NCBI GenBank assembly: GCA_902765585.1
Contig: CACXAG010000007.1
Location: 1-38,727, forward strand
From: an uncultured Prevotellaceae bacterium
Lineage (GTDB): Bacteria > Bacteroidota > Bacteroidia > Bacteroidales > Bacteroidaceae
Direction of reading: 5' to 3'
Length of the DNA stretch: 38,727 nucleotides
Numbering within the stretch: position 1 is the first letter of the stretch; each line of letters begins with the position of its first letter. A model generated the notes under the pieces. That model saw nothing but the letters and a program-made list of their open reading frames with translations. It ran no database searches and was not told the origin of the DNA. A program made the translations under genes and the position numbers. Positions 21,069 to 30,113 of this stretch are shown piece after piece.

Positions 21069-23216
21069 TTGGGAACGACGGATATAGCGCTGGAGCGCAT
21101 TTTCAAGCAGTTGATACGCGGTAATGCCGGCATGGCCATTGCCGAGTTGGAGACCTATCTGTCGGCTTGGTCTAACCCACAGACTGCAGAGAAATTGCAG
21201 GCTGTCAAGGCTGAGTATGAACTGATGGCCGACTACTGGCAGCGTGGTGCCAAGGACCCGCAGATAGACAAGCAGTACCAACGGCTGTTGCAGCGCGTCT
21301 ACGTGCTCAGTGCCAATATCTCCATCCACCGCCACATGAAGTCATCGTCCTTTCTGTCAACCCTTTCTTCGGGGGTTCGTCAGCAGGGACGCAGCTGGAC
21401 GCTGGATGCCATTAGGCATGAGATGGAGGGTTTTGTGAGTGATGTGGCGATGCTGGAACTGGAATCGGAGGACCAGCGGCAGGTGAAGAGCCGCCAGTTA
21501 TACAAAGACCACCAGCAGCAGATGAATCAGCTGTTCAACTATGTCGTGACGTCGCATGTATGGACGGACGGCATCGCTAACGGCATGGAGGAACTGTTGG
21601 TGTCGCCTACCGTGGACACGAACGACCAGCAACTGTTAGTGTCGGCAATCATGCTGTCGCTGATGAACCGTTTCGACATGGCCAAGTTCCGGCTGTTGGT
21701 GGATGTCTACCGCCGCTCGCAGGACGAGCAGGTGCGGCAGCGTGCCTTGGTGGGCTGGGTGTTGAGCATAGACGATGACTTCCGCAACGTGTGGCCAGAA
21801 CAGCAGGAACTGGTGACTGACCTGTTGCAGTCGAAGCGCGTCTGTCGCGAGCTCACCGAGTTGCAGATGCAGCTGGTTTATACTTTGGACTCCGAGAAGG
21901 AAACGTCGACGATACGCGACGAAATCATGCCCGACCTGATGAAGAACAACAACTTCCGCATTACGCAAAACGGTATTGAGGAGGTGGAGGACGACCCGAT
22001 GGAGGATATCCTGCATCCTGATGCCGCCGAACAGCGCATGGAGCGCTTGGAGGCTTCATTCCAGCAGATGATGGACATGCAGAAGCAGGGTGCCGACATC
22101 TATTTCGGCGGTTTCTCGCAGATGAAGCGCTTCCCGTTCTTCTATGACATGAGCAACTGGCTGGTACCATTCTTTATGCAGCATCCGGACATCAGCCAGT
22201 TTGTGCAGCGCATGGGCGATAACGTCTTTATAGAACAACTGTTGCAGCGTGGCTCGTTTTGCAACAGCGACAAATACTCGCTCGTCATTGCCTTCCAGCA
22301 GGTAATGGACCGTCTGCCCGAGAACCTGCGACAGATGATGAAGCGTGGCGAGGCCGCCATGAGCGAGGAGATGGAGTCGGAGGAGTTGCTGTCGCCGGCC
22401 TATATACGCCGCAGCTACTTGATGGACCTCTACCGTTTCTTCCGGCTCTTCCCCAACCGCTCGGCACTGTGCAATCCCTTTGACACATCCAAGGACGAGC
22501 TGGGTATGTGCCTGTTCATTGGCTCGGCCCTTTTCCGTGGCACGCCGCTGGAGCAAAGTAAGCGCGAGGTAGTGGCGATGTTGAGAAAGCGCCACCTGCT
22601 CACTTCAGCAGAAACCGTCCTGATGACGTTTCCTGAGGAGATGCGCGACGTGCAGTATCACCTGTGGCGAGAGGAATATGCCATCGCTCTGCAGCTGGAG
22701 CCGGACAATGAGCGTGCGCTGAGCGGACAGGCTCGCGCTATGTTCAATGCTGGTATCTATGAGGAAGCTTTGGAGTGCTACGACCGACTACAGCTGCTGC
22801 ATCCCTACAAGATGGGCTATGTGCTGAACAAGGCAGTCTGTCTGTTGCATCTGGAGGAATATGACGAAGCGCTGAAGTTGCTCTACCAGCTGAACTACGA
22901 GCATGAGGAGGATGACAATGTCAGGCGTGTACTGGCTTGGACGCTGACGTGTAGCGGCAAGCTGGAGCAGGCCGAGCGCTTATACGTTCAGCTGACGGAA
23001 GGTGGACAGGCGCAGCATGAAGACTTTCAGAACTATGGTTACTGCCTGTGGCTGTCAGGGCGTATCGGCGAGGCTGTTGGCATGTTCAGGAAATATGCCG
23101 AACTGAGCAAGGTTGCTACAGACGACTGGCTGTTCTTTGACGAGGACTGGCTGAAGGCACGCGGCATCAGTGACATCGACGTCAAGATGATGACATCGGC
23201 AGTAGCAAACGGATAA
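21069..23216 (+). CDS. Large TPR-repeat protein of unknown function (TTG start)
   Basis: 715 residues from the TTG at 21069; the upstream in-frame codons contain no ATG/GTG/TTG back to a stop at 21012, and the next Met codon is about 20 codons in, so TTG is the best start. There is no signal peptide, hence it is probably cytoplasmic. Residues about 550-700 hold TPR helical pairs (MFNAGIYEEALECYDRLQLL, EEYDEALKLLYQL, GKLEQAERLYVQL, GRIGEAVGMFRKYAEL). The N-terminal 500 residues are helical with no motif I recognise. It is the last gene of the dense run beginning at 17610 and ends 8 nt from the convergent cls-like gene. A scaffold role for the module is an inference. Confidence 0.82.
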   Translation: MGTTDIALERIFKQLIRGNAGMAIAELETYLSAWSNPQTAEKLQAVKAEYELMADYWQRGAKDPQIDKQYQRLLQRVYVLSANISIHRHMKSSSFLSTLSSGVRQQGRSWTLDAIRHEMEGFVSDVAMLELESEDQRQVKSRQLYKDHQQQMNQLFNYVVTSHVWTDGIANGMEELLVSPTVDTNDQQLLVSAIMLSLMNRFDMAKFRLLVDVYRRSQDEQVRQRALVGWVLSIDDDFRNVWPEQQELVTDLLQSKRVCRELTELQMQLVYTLDSEKETSTIRDEIMPDLMKNNNFRITQNGIEEVEDDPMEDILHPDAAEQRMERLEASFQQMMDMQKQGADIYFGGFSQMKRFPFFYDMSNWLVPFFMQHPDISQFVQRMGDNVFIEQLLQRGSFCNSDKYSLVIAFQQVMDRLPENLRQMMKRGEAAMSEEMESEELLSPAYIRRSYLMDLYRFFRLFPNRSALCNPFDTSKDELGMCLFIGSALFRGTPLEQSKREVVAMLRKRHLLTSAETVLMTFPEEMRDVQYHLWREEYAIALQLEPDNERALSGQARAMFNAGIYEEALECYDRLQLLHPYKMGYVLNKAVCLLHLEEYDEALKLLYQLNYEHEEDDNVRRVLAWTLTCSGKLEQAERLYVQLTEGGQAQHEDFQNYGYCLWLSGRIGEAVGMFRKYAELSKVATDDWLFFDEDWLKARGISDIDVKMMTSAVANG

Positions 23217-23224
23217 CAGCAAAA

Positions 23225-24484
23225 TTACAGGAACGGCTGCAGCAGGTGTGAGAACCAGCCGCGGAATTTCTGCCAGCCAGTGCGGAACTCATCCCATGAC
23301 TCATCGGTTAGGCGGAAACTCTTCTGTTTGTCGCGCCAGAACATATCGTCCAGTTCCTTTGTCGTAGCCTGGTCGACGATGACGGCATTCTCCTCGAAGT
23401 CACACTTCAGACTACGCGCATCCAGATTGGTACTGCCCACGGTGCAGTAGCGTCCGTCGACCATCATGATTTTCGAATGGTGGAAGCCTGGCTTGTAGAG
23501 CCACACCACGGCTCCGCGCTTCATCAGCTTGTGGGCCTGATAGAGGGCGCAGTCTGGCGTCAGGGGAATGTCACTCTTCGACGATAGCATGATTTCCACC
23601 TTGACACCACGGCGGATAGCGTGAGTCAGGGCGCGGGTGACCGAAGGAATGAGCGTGAAATAGGGGTTGATGATATGGATGGAGTCCTTGGCCTGATTGA
23701 TGGCATTGATATAGAATGTGCGCATAATCTTCGGCGTGATGCCTGGCTCGCGGTTGATGATGCCTATCATCTTATGGCCTGCCGTCGAGGTGGTGTCGGG
23801 CTTCAGCCCCTCGAAGCGTGTCTGTGTGCCGCCTCGGAAGTATTTGGCCCCATGGACGTTCTGGCTGGTTGTGCGGTTCCATATCCTGAGGAAGATGCGC
23901 TGCAGGTCGTTGACAGCATCGCCCTCGATGCGGCAGTGCATGTCGCGCCATTCGCCCACCTGTTCCGTACCTTTTATATAATAGTCGGCCACGTTCATGC
24001 CGCCCGTATAGCCTATCCGTCCGTCGATGACCACAATCTTGCGGTGGTCGCGGCCATAGATGTGGTTGACCCAGGGGAAACGGATGGGTGAGTACTCCAC
24101 GATGTCGATGCTGTCGTTGCGCAGGGCCTCCAAGTGGTACTTCTTCAGTGGCTGGTTGTTGCTGTCGTTGCCGAAGCCGTCGAACATCGCCCTGACCTCT
24201 ACGCCCTCCTTACGTTTCTCGCGCAGCAGGTCGAAGAGCAGCGAGGCGATGGAGTCGTTGCGGAAGTTGAAGTACTCCAGATGAATGCTACTCTTAGCCT
24301 GGCGGATAGCCTTGAACATGTCGTCGAACTTCTGCTGTCCCGACATCAGCAGCGTCACGCTGTTATTGTCCGTGAAGCGCACATGGCTGTCGCGCAGCGT
24401 TTGGACGATGAGCGAGTCAGACGGTTGTGCTATGGCAGAAGTGAAAGGTAGAAAGGTAAGAAGGGAAAAAAGTATAGCTTTCAT
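23225..24484 (-). CDS. cls: Cardiolipin synthase-like phospholipase D-family protein
   Basis: 419 residues with two HKD catalytic motifs: GRDHRKIVVIDGR (His147, Lys149, Asp154) and FHHSKIMMVDGR (His336, Lys338, Asp343), each followed by the usual GSTN/GGMN. Such enzymes join phosphatidylglycerol units to form cardiolipin. Unlike ClsA it has no double N-terminal membrane hairpin; it starts with a signal-peptide-like stretch (MKAILFSLLTFLPFTSAIAQ), so the catalytic part may be periplasmic or membrane-anchored. The start lies 4 nt after the stop of the pseudo-hybrid regulator, so it is the last gene of the kdsA-kdsD-regulator-cls run. Other PLD-type activity is possible. Confidence 0.87.
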   Translation of the reverse strand: MKAILFSLLTFLPFTSAIAQPSDSLIVQTLRDSHVRFTDNNSVTLLMSGQQKFDDMFKAIRQAKSSIHLEYFNFRNDSIASLLFDLLREKRKEGVEVRAMFDGFGNDSNNQPLKKYHLEALRNDSIDIVEYSPIRFPWVNHIYGRDHRKIVVIDGRIGYTGGMNVADYYIKGTEQVGEWRDMHCRIEGDAVNDLQRIFLRIWNRTTSQNVHGAKYFRGGTQTRFEGLKPDTTSTAGHKMIGIINREPGITPKIMRTFYINAINQAKDSIHIINPYFTLIPSVTRALTHAIRRGVKVEIMLSSKSDIPLTPDCALYQAHKLMKRGAVVWLYKPGFHHSKIMMVDGRYCTVGSTNLDARSLKCDFEENAVIVDQATTKELDDMFWRDKQKSFRLTDESWDEFRTGWQKFRGWFSHLLQPFL

Positions 24485-24488
24485 CTTT

Positions 24489-27400
24489 TTACTTCTTAAA
24501 CTTTAAACGATACTCCAGCGGTGTCATGCCAAACTTGTCCTTGAAGATGTTGGCAAAGTTCTCTGCTGTCATGAATCCTACGTTGATGGCCAGCTCGCTC
24601 ATGTTGATATTCGTGCTGACGAGCAGCGTGCAAGCATGCTTCAGACGCAGTTCGCGGACAATCTCTGCCGGCGTCTTGGTGGTGATGGCGCGAACCTTGT
24701 GATAGAACGGCACGCGTCCCATACCCATGGCTGTTGCCATCTCTTCTAGACTTATCTGGCCGCGGCTCATGTTCTGCAGCACAAACTGTTCGATGTTGCG
24801 CATCAGCTGCTGATCCATGGCATTGCTCATCGAGTAGTCGCCGATGGTAGCGTCGCCATAGTACTGCTGCATCAGTTCGCCACCGTTCTTCTTCGGGGGC
24901 GTGTCCTGCGTTGGGGACTCGTCGACAATAGGCTGTTCGTGAGGCGCCTCTGTGGTGTCTCTTGTCGTTCTCTTGCCTTCGTCTTCGTAGGTGATGGATG
25001 CAGTCGTCATACTGGCATTATGACTCTCCAGTCGGCGCGTCTCTCCGCCTTCGATGGTGTTGGTGTCGATGTCGATAGGTCCGAGACCCATTAGCTTGTT
25101 GAAGCGCATGACAGCCTCTTTCATGTTGAATGGTTTGGCCAGATAGTCGTCGGCAGCCAGTGTAATGTTGAGGTCTGCCATGTCCTGCTGAGTCAGCACA
25201 CTGTCTGTGAGCAGCACGAACTTGGTCTTGCTGCGGCGCGGATCCATCTTGAACTGGTTACACAGCTCACTACCAGTCATCATGTCCATATCCTGCTTGC
25301 AGATGACCAGGTCGGCGTTGAGCATCTCAATGTCGGGTAGGGCGTCCTTGATGTTGTCGTAGACGTGGAAGTTGTAGATTTCGCGCAGGTGTGCGTTTAT
25401 GAAGTTAAGGAACTCGCGGTTGGAGTCGATGAATACAACGTTGAACTTCTTGCCTTGGCTGTCGAACTTCAGCGGTTTGATTTCTGCCGTCAACTCCTTG
25501 TTGGTATTTGCAATGTACGAGAGTTCGCCATTGTCGTTCAGTTCCATCTTGTCCTTGGCGGTCGACTCGGCCTTCTTTTCCGGATTCTCCAGTGTCGACT
25601 GCATCTCAGCGATGCGGGTAATCACCTGCAGCAGCTGGAAGTGCAGTGAGTTCAGCTGTTCGCGACCCTCCATCGATTCCTCCTTCATAGCCAGGTTGCC
25701 GATAATTGTTGTCATGCGAGCCATTGGCTGACGCAACTCTTCGCTGGTATTCTTGATTTCCTCACGCTGGCGCTTCAGTTCATCAATGACGGTACGCTTT
25801 CTCTTCCATATTCTCTTGAACTTCGTGAAGCCATAGCGCCATACTGCCAGCACGAGGATGGCGGCAATGACGTACAGGGTCAGCATCCACCATGATATCC
25901 ACCAAGGATACTCGATGCTGATTTCCAGTGACCGCTCTTGATTGCTGACAGCACCGTCGGCGCTGACGGCCTTGACGTGCAGGGTATAGTCGCCGCTTCC
26001 CAGGTTCTGGAAGCGTACGCCGTGCAGCAGGGCATCGCCATTGCGCCAGTCGTTGTCGAGACCTTCCATCCAGTACATGAATTGCAGGCGCTCGCCCTGG
26101 TTGTAGTTACCTGCGGCAAACTTGATGGTCAGCGTGTTCTGGCTGTTAGCCAGCTCTATCCTGCTGATTTCGTTCAGGGCTGATGTCAGGATGACGCGAC
26201 CATCGTATTCATGTCCCGTCTGAATCTCTTCTTCACCGATATACAGTTGGGTCAGCATGACGCGAGGCAGTGACTCCTGCTCGTCCTTGCTGGTCTGTCT
26301 TACCCAGTTGACGCCATACAGACCGCCGAACAGCACGATGCCGTCGTGGCGGGTCAGGATGGAACCCATATTGAACTCGTTGCTCTGCAGTCCGTCGTAG
26401 ACGCTATAGTTGTAGAGTCCGTAGGCGAAGGTGCCGTCCTCGTGGTTACGCTGGATGACGGTACGGGTTATGCCGTTGCTGGTCGATATCCAAATATTGT
26501 GGCTCTTGTCTTCGGCAATACCACATACCGAGTTGTTGCACAGACCGTCCTTCTCTGTGAGGTAGTTCAACTGGTCGTTCTCCAGGTTGAGTATATTGAC
26601 ACCTTCTCGTGTACCTATCCATATCAGTCCGCGTGAGTCCTCATAAATCTGCGTGATATAGTTGTTGGTGAATGTCTGGATATTGGTCTTGTTACCCGTC
26701 AGCACCATTTTTTCTCGCGTGGAGAGGTTCAGGATGACCAGTCCTTCCGACGTGCCTATCAGCATGTTGTTGTTGCTGCCGTAGAAGAGGGCCGTGATGG
26801 TATTGGTGTTCAGCGTGCCGTTCTCACGGGTGTACGACGAGAAGGTGTTCATCTTGGGGTTAAACACCTGCAGACCACCGTTTGTGGCTATCCACAGGTT
26901 ACCCGACTTATCGCTGCAGAGCGCATTGATATGGTTGTCGATAAGTGTTCTGACGCTGTCGCTGTTGGACGAGTAGAATTTGCTGGTGCCGTCCTTGATA
27001 CGTGTCAGACCGTTTTGTTTCGAGCCTACCCACAGGCTGCCGTCTGGCGTAGTCGCCATACACGACACCTTGCTGCTGGCCAGCGGACCGTTGTAGCCGA
27101 TGACGCCATGCGAACCGGTACCATACCAGATGGTGCTGTCGTTGCTCTGGGCAATGGCTGTGATGTCACCGTTCAGTTTAGCGTCAAACTTATAGATATT
27201 GCTGCCATAGTAGGCCACGCCCGACTTCTCAGTTCCTACCCACAGCAGGTCAGTATCGTCGACGTAGACGCTTTGTATGCTGATATTGTCTTCCGTGGTG
27301 CGGTTGTCGTTGATGCTGCGAGGTTGAATAGATTCTATCTCATAGTTGTTGACGTTGGTACGTAGCAGACCAGCGCGGTCAGTACCAATCCAGATGTTGC

Positions 27401-28241
27401 CGCTGCGGTCGGCGGCAATGCCGTTGACGCTATGGTCTACGGCTACACCGTTCAGTCCGAGGCGGTCGCCGAAGGTGGTGTTCCAAGTGTTGGCGTTCTT
27501 GTTGTATATCATCAGCGTGCCCTGTCCGTAAAGCCAAATGTTGTCCATCTGGTCGGCGAAGGCCTTCAGCGACATGCTCTTGCGCAGACGTTGCTGTGCG
27601 ACGTAATCGCTCTGCCATACGGTATGCTGCTGACGCATGATGTCGCAGCAGACGATGCGCCCGTCCTCGTAGACGATGACGACACCATCGCGACATTCGC
27701 TGATGGAGCAGATGGTACCCTGCGGAATGCCGTGGGCATCGTTGGTGTAGCCGAACTCGTAGTTGGTCTGCTGCTGCATGTTGTAGGCCACCACGCCCTT
27801 GTTCGGGATGGATGCCCAGAAGTTCTTGTGGCGGTCAATGTAGACAACGTTGGGCTTGCCCTCAATACCCATCTGGGCATACACCTGTTTCATGTCGCGC
27901 TCAAAGCTCTCCGACTGGGGATGATAGACGCAGAAGCCGGCAGAGGTCTCAATCCACAGGTTGCCGTCCAGCATCTCCTGTATGCTGATGATATAGCTGT
28001 CGGGCAGTGACGAGCCGTCCTGCGAGTTGCTTTGGAAATTCTTGAATGTATAGCCGTCGAAGCGGTACAGGCCGGCAGGGGTGCCAAACCACATATAGCC
28101 GCGCTGGTCTTTCAGCACGCAGTTTATCTGGCTGCTGATAAGTCCGTTGCGGGCATCGATGGTCTTAAACAGGTAGACGGCTGCTGCTGCCAGCGGCAGT
28201 GCCAGCATTATCACTAAAAGTAATTTCTTGACTCTATTCAT
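24489..28241 (-). CDS. Pseudo-hybrid two-component regulator: propeller sensor, Y_Y_Y, degenerate kinase/receiver, AraC-type HTH
   Basis: The start is the ATG at 28239-28241, where the signal anchor MNRVKKLLLVIMLALPLAAA begins; the product has 1250 residues. About 25-680 are periplasmic propeller repeats (SGNIWIGTDRAG, GSLWVGSKQNG, SGNLWIATNGGL, RGLIWIGTREG), then a Y_Y_Y domain, a membrane helix near 780-800, a coiled coil, a receiver-like domain at about 930-1050, an acidic linker and a C-terminal AraC-type HTH. Three losses are visible: the H-box reads SEELRQPM, with Glu834 where His belongs; no HATPase domain fits in the ~96 residues before the receiver; and the phospho-Asp is Lys982 (VICKQDMDMMTG). 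Signalling by phosphotransfer therefore seems impossible, while sensor and DNA-binding parts look intact. It sits in the Kdo operon. Confidence 0.9.
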   Translation of the reverse strand: MNRVKKLLLVIMLALPLAAAAVYLFKTIDARNGLISSQINCVLKDQRGYMWFGTPAGLYRFDGYTFKNFQSNSQDGSSLPDSYIISIQEMLDGNLWIETSAGFCVYHPQSESFERDMKQVYAQMGIEGKPNVVYIDRHKNFWASIPNKGVVAYNMQQQTNYEFGYTNDAHGIPQGTICSISECRDGVVIVYEDGRIVCCDIMRQQHTVWQSDYVAQQRLRKSMSLKAFADQMDNIWLYGQGTLMIYNKNANTWNTTFGDRLGLNGVAVDHSVNGIAADRSGNIWIGTDRAGLLRTNVNNYEIESIQPRSINDNRTTEDNISIQSVYVDDTDLLWVGTEKSGVAYYGSNIYKFDAKLNGDITAIAQSNDSTIWYGTGSHGVIGYNGPLASSKVSCMATTPDGSLWVGSKQNGLTRIKDGTSKFYSSNSDSVRTLIDNHINALCSDKSGNLWIATNGGLQVFNPKMNTFSSYTRENGTLNTNTITALFYGSNNNMLIGTSEGLVILNLSTREKMVLTGNKTNIQTFTNNYITQIYEDSRGLIWIGTREGVNILNLENDQLNYLTEKDGLCNNSVCGIAEDKSHNIWISTSNGITRTVIQRNHEDGTFAYGLYNYSVYDGLQSNEFNMGSILTRHDGIVLFGGLYGVNWVRQTSKDEQESLPRVMLTQLYIGEEEIQTGHEYDGRVILTSALNEISRIELANSQNTLTIKFAAGNYNQGERLQFMYWMEGLDNDWRNGDALLHGVRFQNLGSGDYTLHVKAVSADGAVSNQERSLEISIEYPWWISWWMLTLYVIAAILVLAVWRYGFTKFKRIWKRKRTVIDELKRQREEIKNTSEELRQPMARMTTIIGNLAMKEESMEGREQLNSLHFQLLQVITRIAEMQSTLENPEKKAESTAKDKMELNDNGELSYIANTNKELTAEIKPLKFDSQGKKFNVVFIDSNREFLNFINAHLREIYNFHVYDNIKDALPDIEMLNADLVICKQDMDMMTGSELCNQFKMDPRRSKTKFVLLTDSVLTQQDMADLNITLAADDYLAKPFNMKEAVMRFNKLMGLGPIDIDTNTIEGGETRRLESHNASMTTASITYEDEGKRTTRDTTEAPHEQPIVDESPTQDTPPKKNGGELMQQYYGDATIGDYSMSNAMDQQLMRNIEQFVLQNMSRGQISLEEMATAMGMGRVPFYHKVRAITTKTPAEIVRELRLKHACTLLVSTNINMSELAINVGFMTAENFANIFKDKFGMTPLEYRLKFKK

Positions 28242-28248
28242 ATTATCT

Positions 28249-28272
28249 GCGGTAGCAAATTGTTCACTTTTC
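28249..28272 (-). repeat. Shared start-proximal leader element (copy 2)
   Basis: On the minus strand it reads GAAAAGTGAACAATTTGC followed by TACCGC, 7 nt before the regulator's ATG. It equals 12502-12525 with one base changed; in both copies ATAAT directly precedes the ATG. Confidence 0.8.
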
Positions 28273-28284
28273 ACTTTTACCTTA

Positions 28285-29256
28285 TCACAGCACACAAGCA
28301 TAGCGGTCGACGATGCCAAGCAGTCGTTGGTCTTGGTCGATGACCAGTACGTTGTGGATTTTATATTCGTTCATCATCTTTTGTATCTCTGATATCTTGG
28401 TTTGCGGGCCCACGGTCTTGGGCTGGCGTGTCATGATGTCGCCTACCGTGCGGTCGAAGAACTCAGCCTGCCACTTCTCCATGGCACGACGGATGTCACC
28501 GTCGGTTATGAGGCCAACGACCTTCTCACCTCTTTCTTCTGACCTCTCACCTCTTTCTATGGCTACTCCCAAGCCCAGCTTGCCTTTGCTGACCAGGATG
28601 ATAGCCTTGCCCAGGTGCATGTCCTCTGTCAGTAGCGGCAGGTTGTTAGTCAGCATCACGTCTTGTGCCGTGGTGAGCAGTCGCTTGCCTAACTCGCCGC
28701 CAGGATGGAACTGTGCGAAGTCCTGCGGGCGGAAGTGGCGCATCTCCATCAGCGCTACTGCCAGGGCGTCGCCCATGACGAGGGTCGCCGTCGTCGAGCT
28801 GGTGGGTGCCAGATTCAGCGGACAGGCCTCTTTCTCCACGCTGACGTTCAGGTGGCAGGTGGAGTATTTGGCCAGCAGCGACTGCGGGTTGCCGCTAATG
28901 CCGATGATGGGTATCTCCATGTGGAGCACCATCGGGATGAAGCGCAGCAGTTCGTCCGTCTGCCCAGAGTAGGAGATGGCTATCACCACGTCGCCTTTCG
29001 ACATCACGCCGAGGTCGCCGTGGAACACGTCCAGCGGATTGATGAAGAACGACGGCGTGCCCGTTGAGGCCAGCGTAGCCGCTATCTTCGCTCCGATATG
29101 TCCGCTCTTGCCGACGCCAGTGACTATCACCTTGCCCTTGCAGTTCAGCATCAGCTCCACAGCGCGGTCGAAGTTGTCATCCGTCTGGGGTATCAGGTTC
29201 AGCACCGCCTGTGCCTCGTCCTTGATACATTGTATAGCGTAGTCTTTTATTGTCAT
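28285..29256 (-). CDS. kdsD: D-arabinose 5-phosphate isomerase KdsD (KpsF/GutQ family)
   Basis: 323 residues: an SIS sugar-phosphate isomerase domain (VIVTGVGKSGHIGAKIAATL, STGTPSFFINP, LAPTSSTTATLVMGDALAVAL) followed by a CBS pair. It interconverts ribulose-5-phosphate and arabinose-5-phosphate, the sugar used by KdsA for Kdo and thus lipopolysaccharide. Its ATG overlaps the kdsA stop by 4 nt (ATGA), so translation is coupled. Oddity: in the CBS region the segment ERGERSEERGEK, just before the conserved VVGLITDGDIRR, is encoded by two 14-bp identical units at 21-bp spacing, which looks like intergenic repeat that has become coding. Confidence 0.95.
   Translation of the reverse strand: MTIKDYAIQCIKDEAQAVLNLIPQTDDNFDRAVELMLNCKGKVIVTGVGKSGHIGAKIAATLASTGTPSFFINPLDVFHGDLGVMSKGDVVIAISYSGQTDELLRFIPMVLHMEIPIIGISGNPQSLLAKYSTCHLNVSVEKEACPLNLAPTSSTTATLVMGDALAVALMEMRHFRPQDFAQFHPGGELGKRLLTTAQDVMLTNNLPLLTEDMHLGKAIILVSKGKLGLGVAIERGERSEERGEKVVGLITDGDIRRAMEKWQAEFFDRTVGDIMTRQPKTVGPQTKISEIQKMMNEYKIHNVLVIDQDQRLLGIVDRYACVL
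28524..28558 (-). repeat. 21-bp-period in-frame repeat inside kdsD
   Basis: TCTCACCTCTTTCT occurs at 28524-28537 and again at 28545-28558 (plus-strand reading). The period is 21 bp, exactly seven codons, so copy-number change would keep the frame. Confidence 0.85.
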
Positions 29257-30011
29257 GGTCTAATAATACGTTGTATCAGTCCCTCCAACTTGTCCAGCTC
29301 CAACATGTTTGCCGCGTCGCTCAGTCCGAGGTCGGGAGTGGGGTGCACCTCGAAGAACCACCCCGTAGCGCCGAATGCCTTGGCAGCCAGCGCCATCTGG
29401 GGCACGAAGCGGCGGTCGCCGCCCGTCTTGCCGTCGGCACCGCCAGGGCGCTGCACGCTATGGGTGCAGTCCATGATGACCGTCTCGCATATCTCCAGCA
29501 TGTCGGGGATGTTGCGGAAGTCCACTACCAGGTTGTTATAGCCCATCATGTTGCCGCGCTCAGTGAGCCATACCTCGCTGGCTCCAGCCTCGCGAACCTT
29601 TTCTACAGGGTAGCGCATGTCGCGGCCACTCAGAAACTGCGCCTTCTTGATGTTTACCGTGCGGCCTGTCTTGGCAGCAGCCACGAGCAGGTCTGTCTGG
29701 CGACACAGGAAAGCCGGAATCTGTATCACGTCCACCACTTCGCCAACAGGCTTGGCCTGCCAGGCTTCGTGGATGTCGGTCAGCAGGCGCAGACCGTATT
29801 TGTCTTTGACGTCGCTCAGCATCTGCAGCCCTTTGTCGATGCCAGGTCCGCGGAAGGAGCTGATGGACGTCCTGTTGGCCTTGTCAAACGAGGCCTTGAA
29901 TATGATGTCTGTCCCCAAACGTTTGTTGATGTCAACCAGTCGTGAGGCTACTGTGTTCAGCAGTTCAGCCGATTCTATGACGCAGGGGCCTGCAATGAAT
30001 ATCTGTTTCAT
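29253..30011 (-). CDS. kdsA: 3-deoxy-8-phosphooctulonate synthase KdsA
   Basis: 252 residues, slightly short of the ~260-280 typical. It condenses arabinose-5-phosphate with phosphoenolpyruvate to Kdo-8-phosphate. Conserved stretches are FIAGPCVIES, FKASFDKANRTSISSFRGPG, GLRLLTDIHE, IPAFLCRQTDLLVAAA and DCTHSVQRPGG. It is the first gene of a minus-strand operon (kdsA, kdsD, pseudo-hybrid regulator, cls) driven by a promoter at 30036-30044. Confidence 0.96.
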   Translation of the reverse strand: MKQIFIAGPCVIESAELLNTVASRLVDINKRLGTDIIFKASFDKANRTSISSFRGPGIDKGLQMLSDVKDKYGLRLLTDIHEAWQAKPVGEVVDVIQIPAFLCRQTDLLVAAAKTGRTVNIKKAQFLSGRDMRYPVEKVREAGASEVWLTERGNMMGYNNLVVDFRNIPDMLEICETVIMDCTHSVQRPGGADGKTGGDRRFVPQMALAAKAFGATGWFFEVHPTPDLGLSDAANMLELDKLEGLIQRIIRP

Positions 30012-30035
30012 TTGTCAGTCAGTCACTAAAACCTT

Positions 30036-30044
30036 GCAAAGATA
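30036..30044 (-). promoter_or_regulatory. Promoter -7 element of the kdsA operon
   Basis: Minus-strand TATCTTTGC fits TAnnTTTG, 24 nt before the kdsA start; TTT stands at the -33 position with 19-nt spacing. Confidence 0.7.
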
Positions 30045-30113
30045 CACATTTTTCTCCGAATAAAAATGATTTAAGTCAATTATTTTGTTCAAAAGGGCAA
30101 AAAGACGGCTGTT

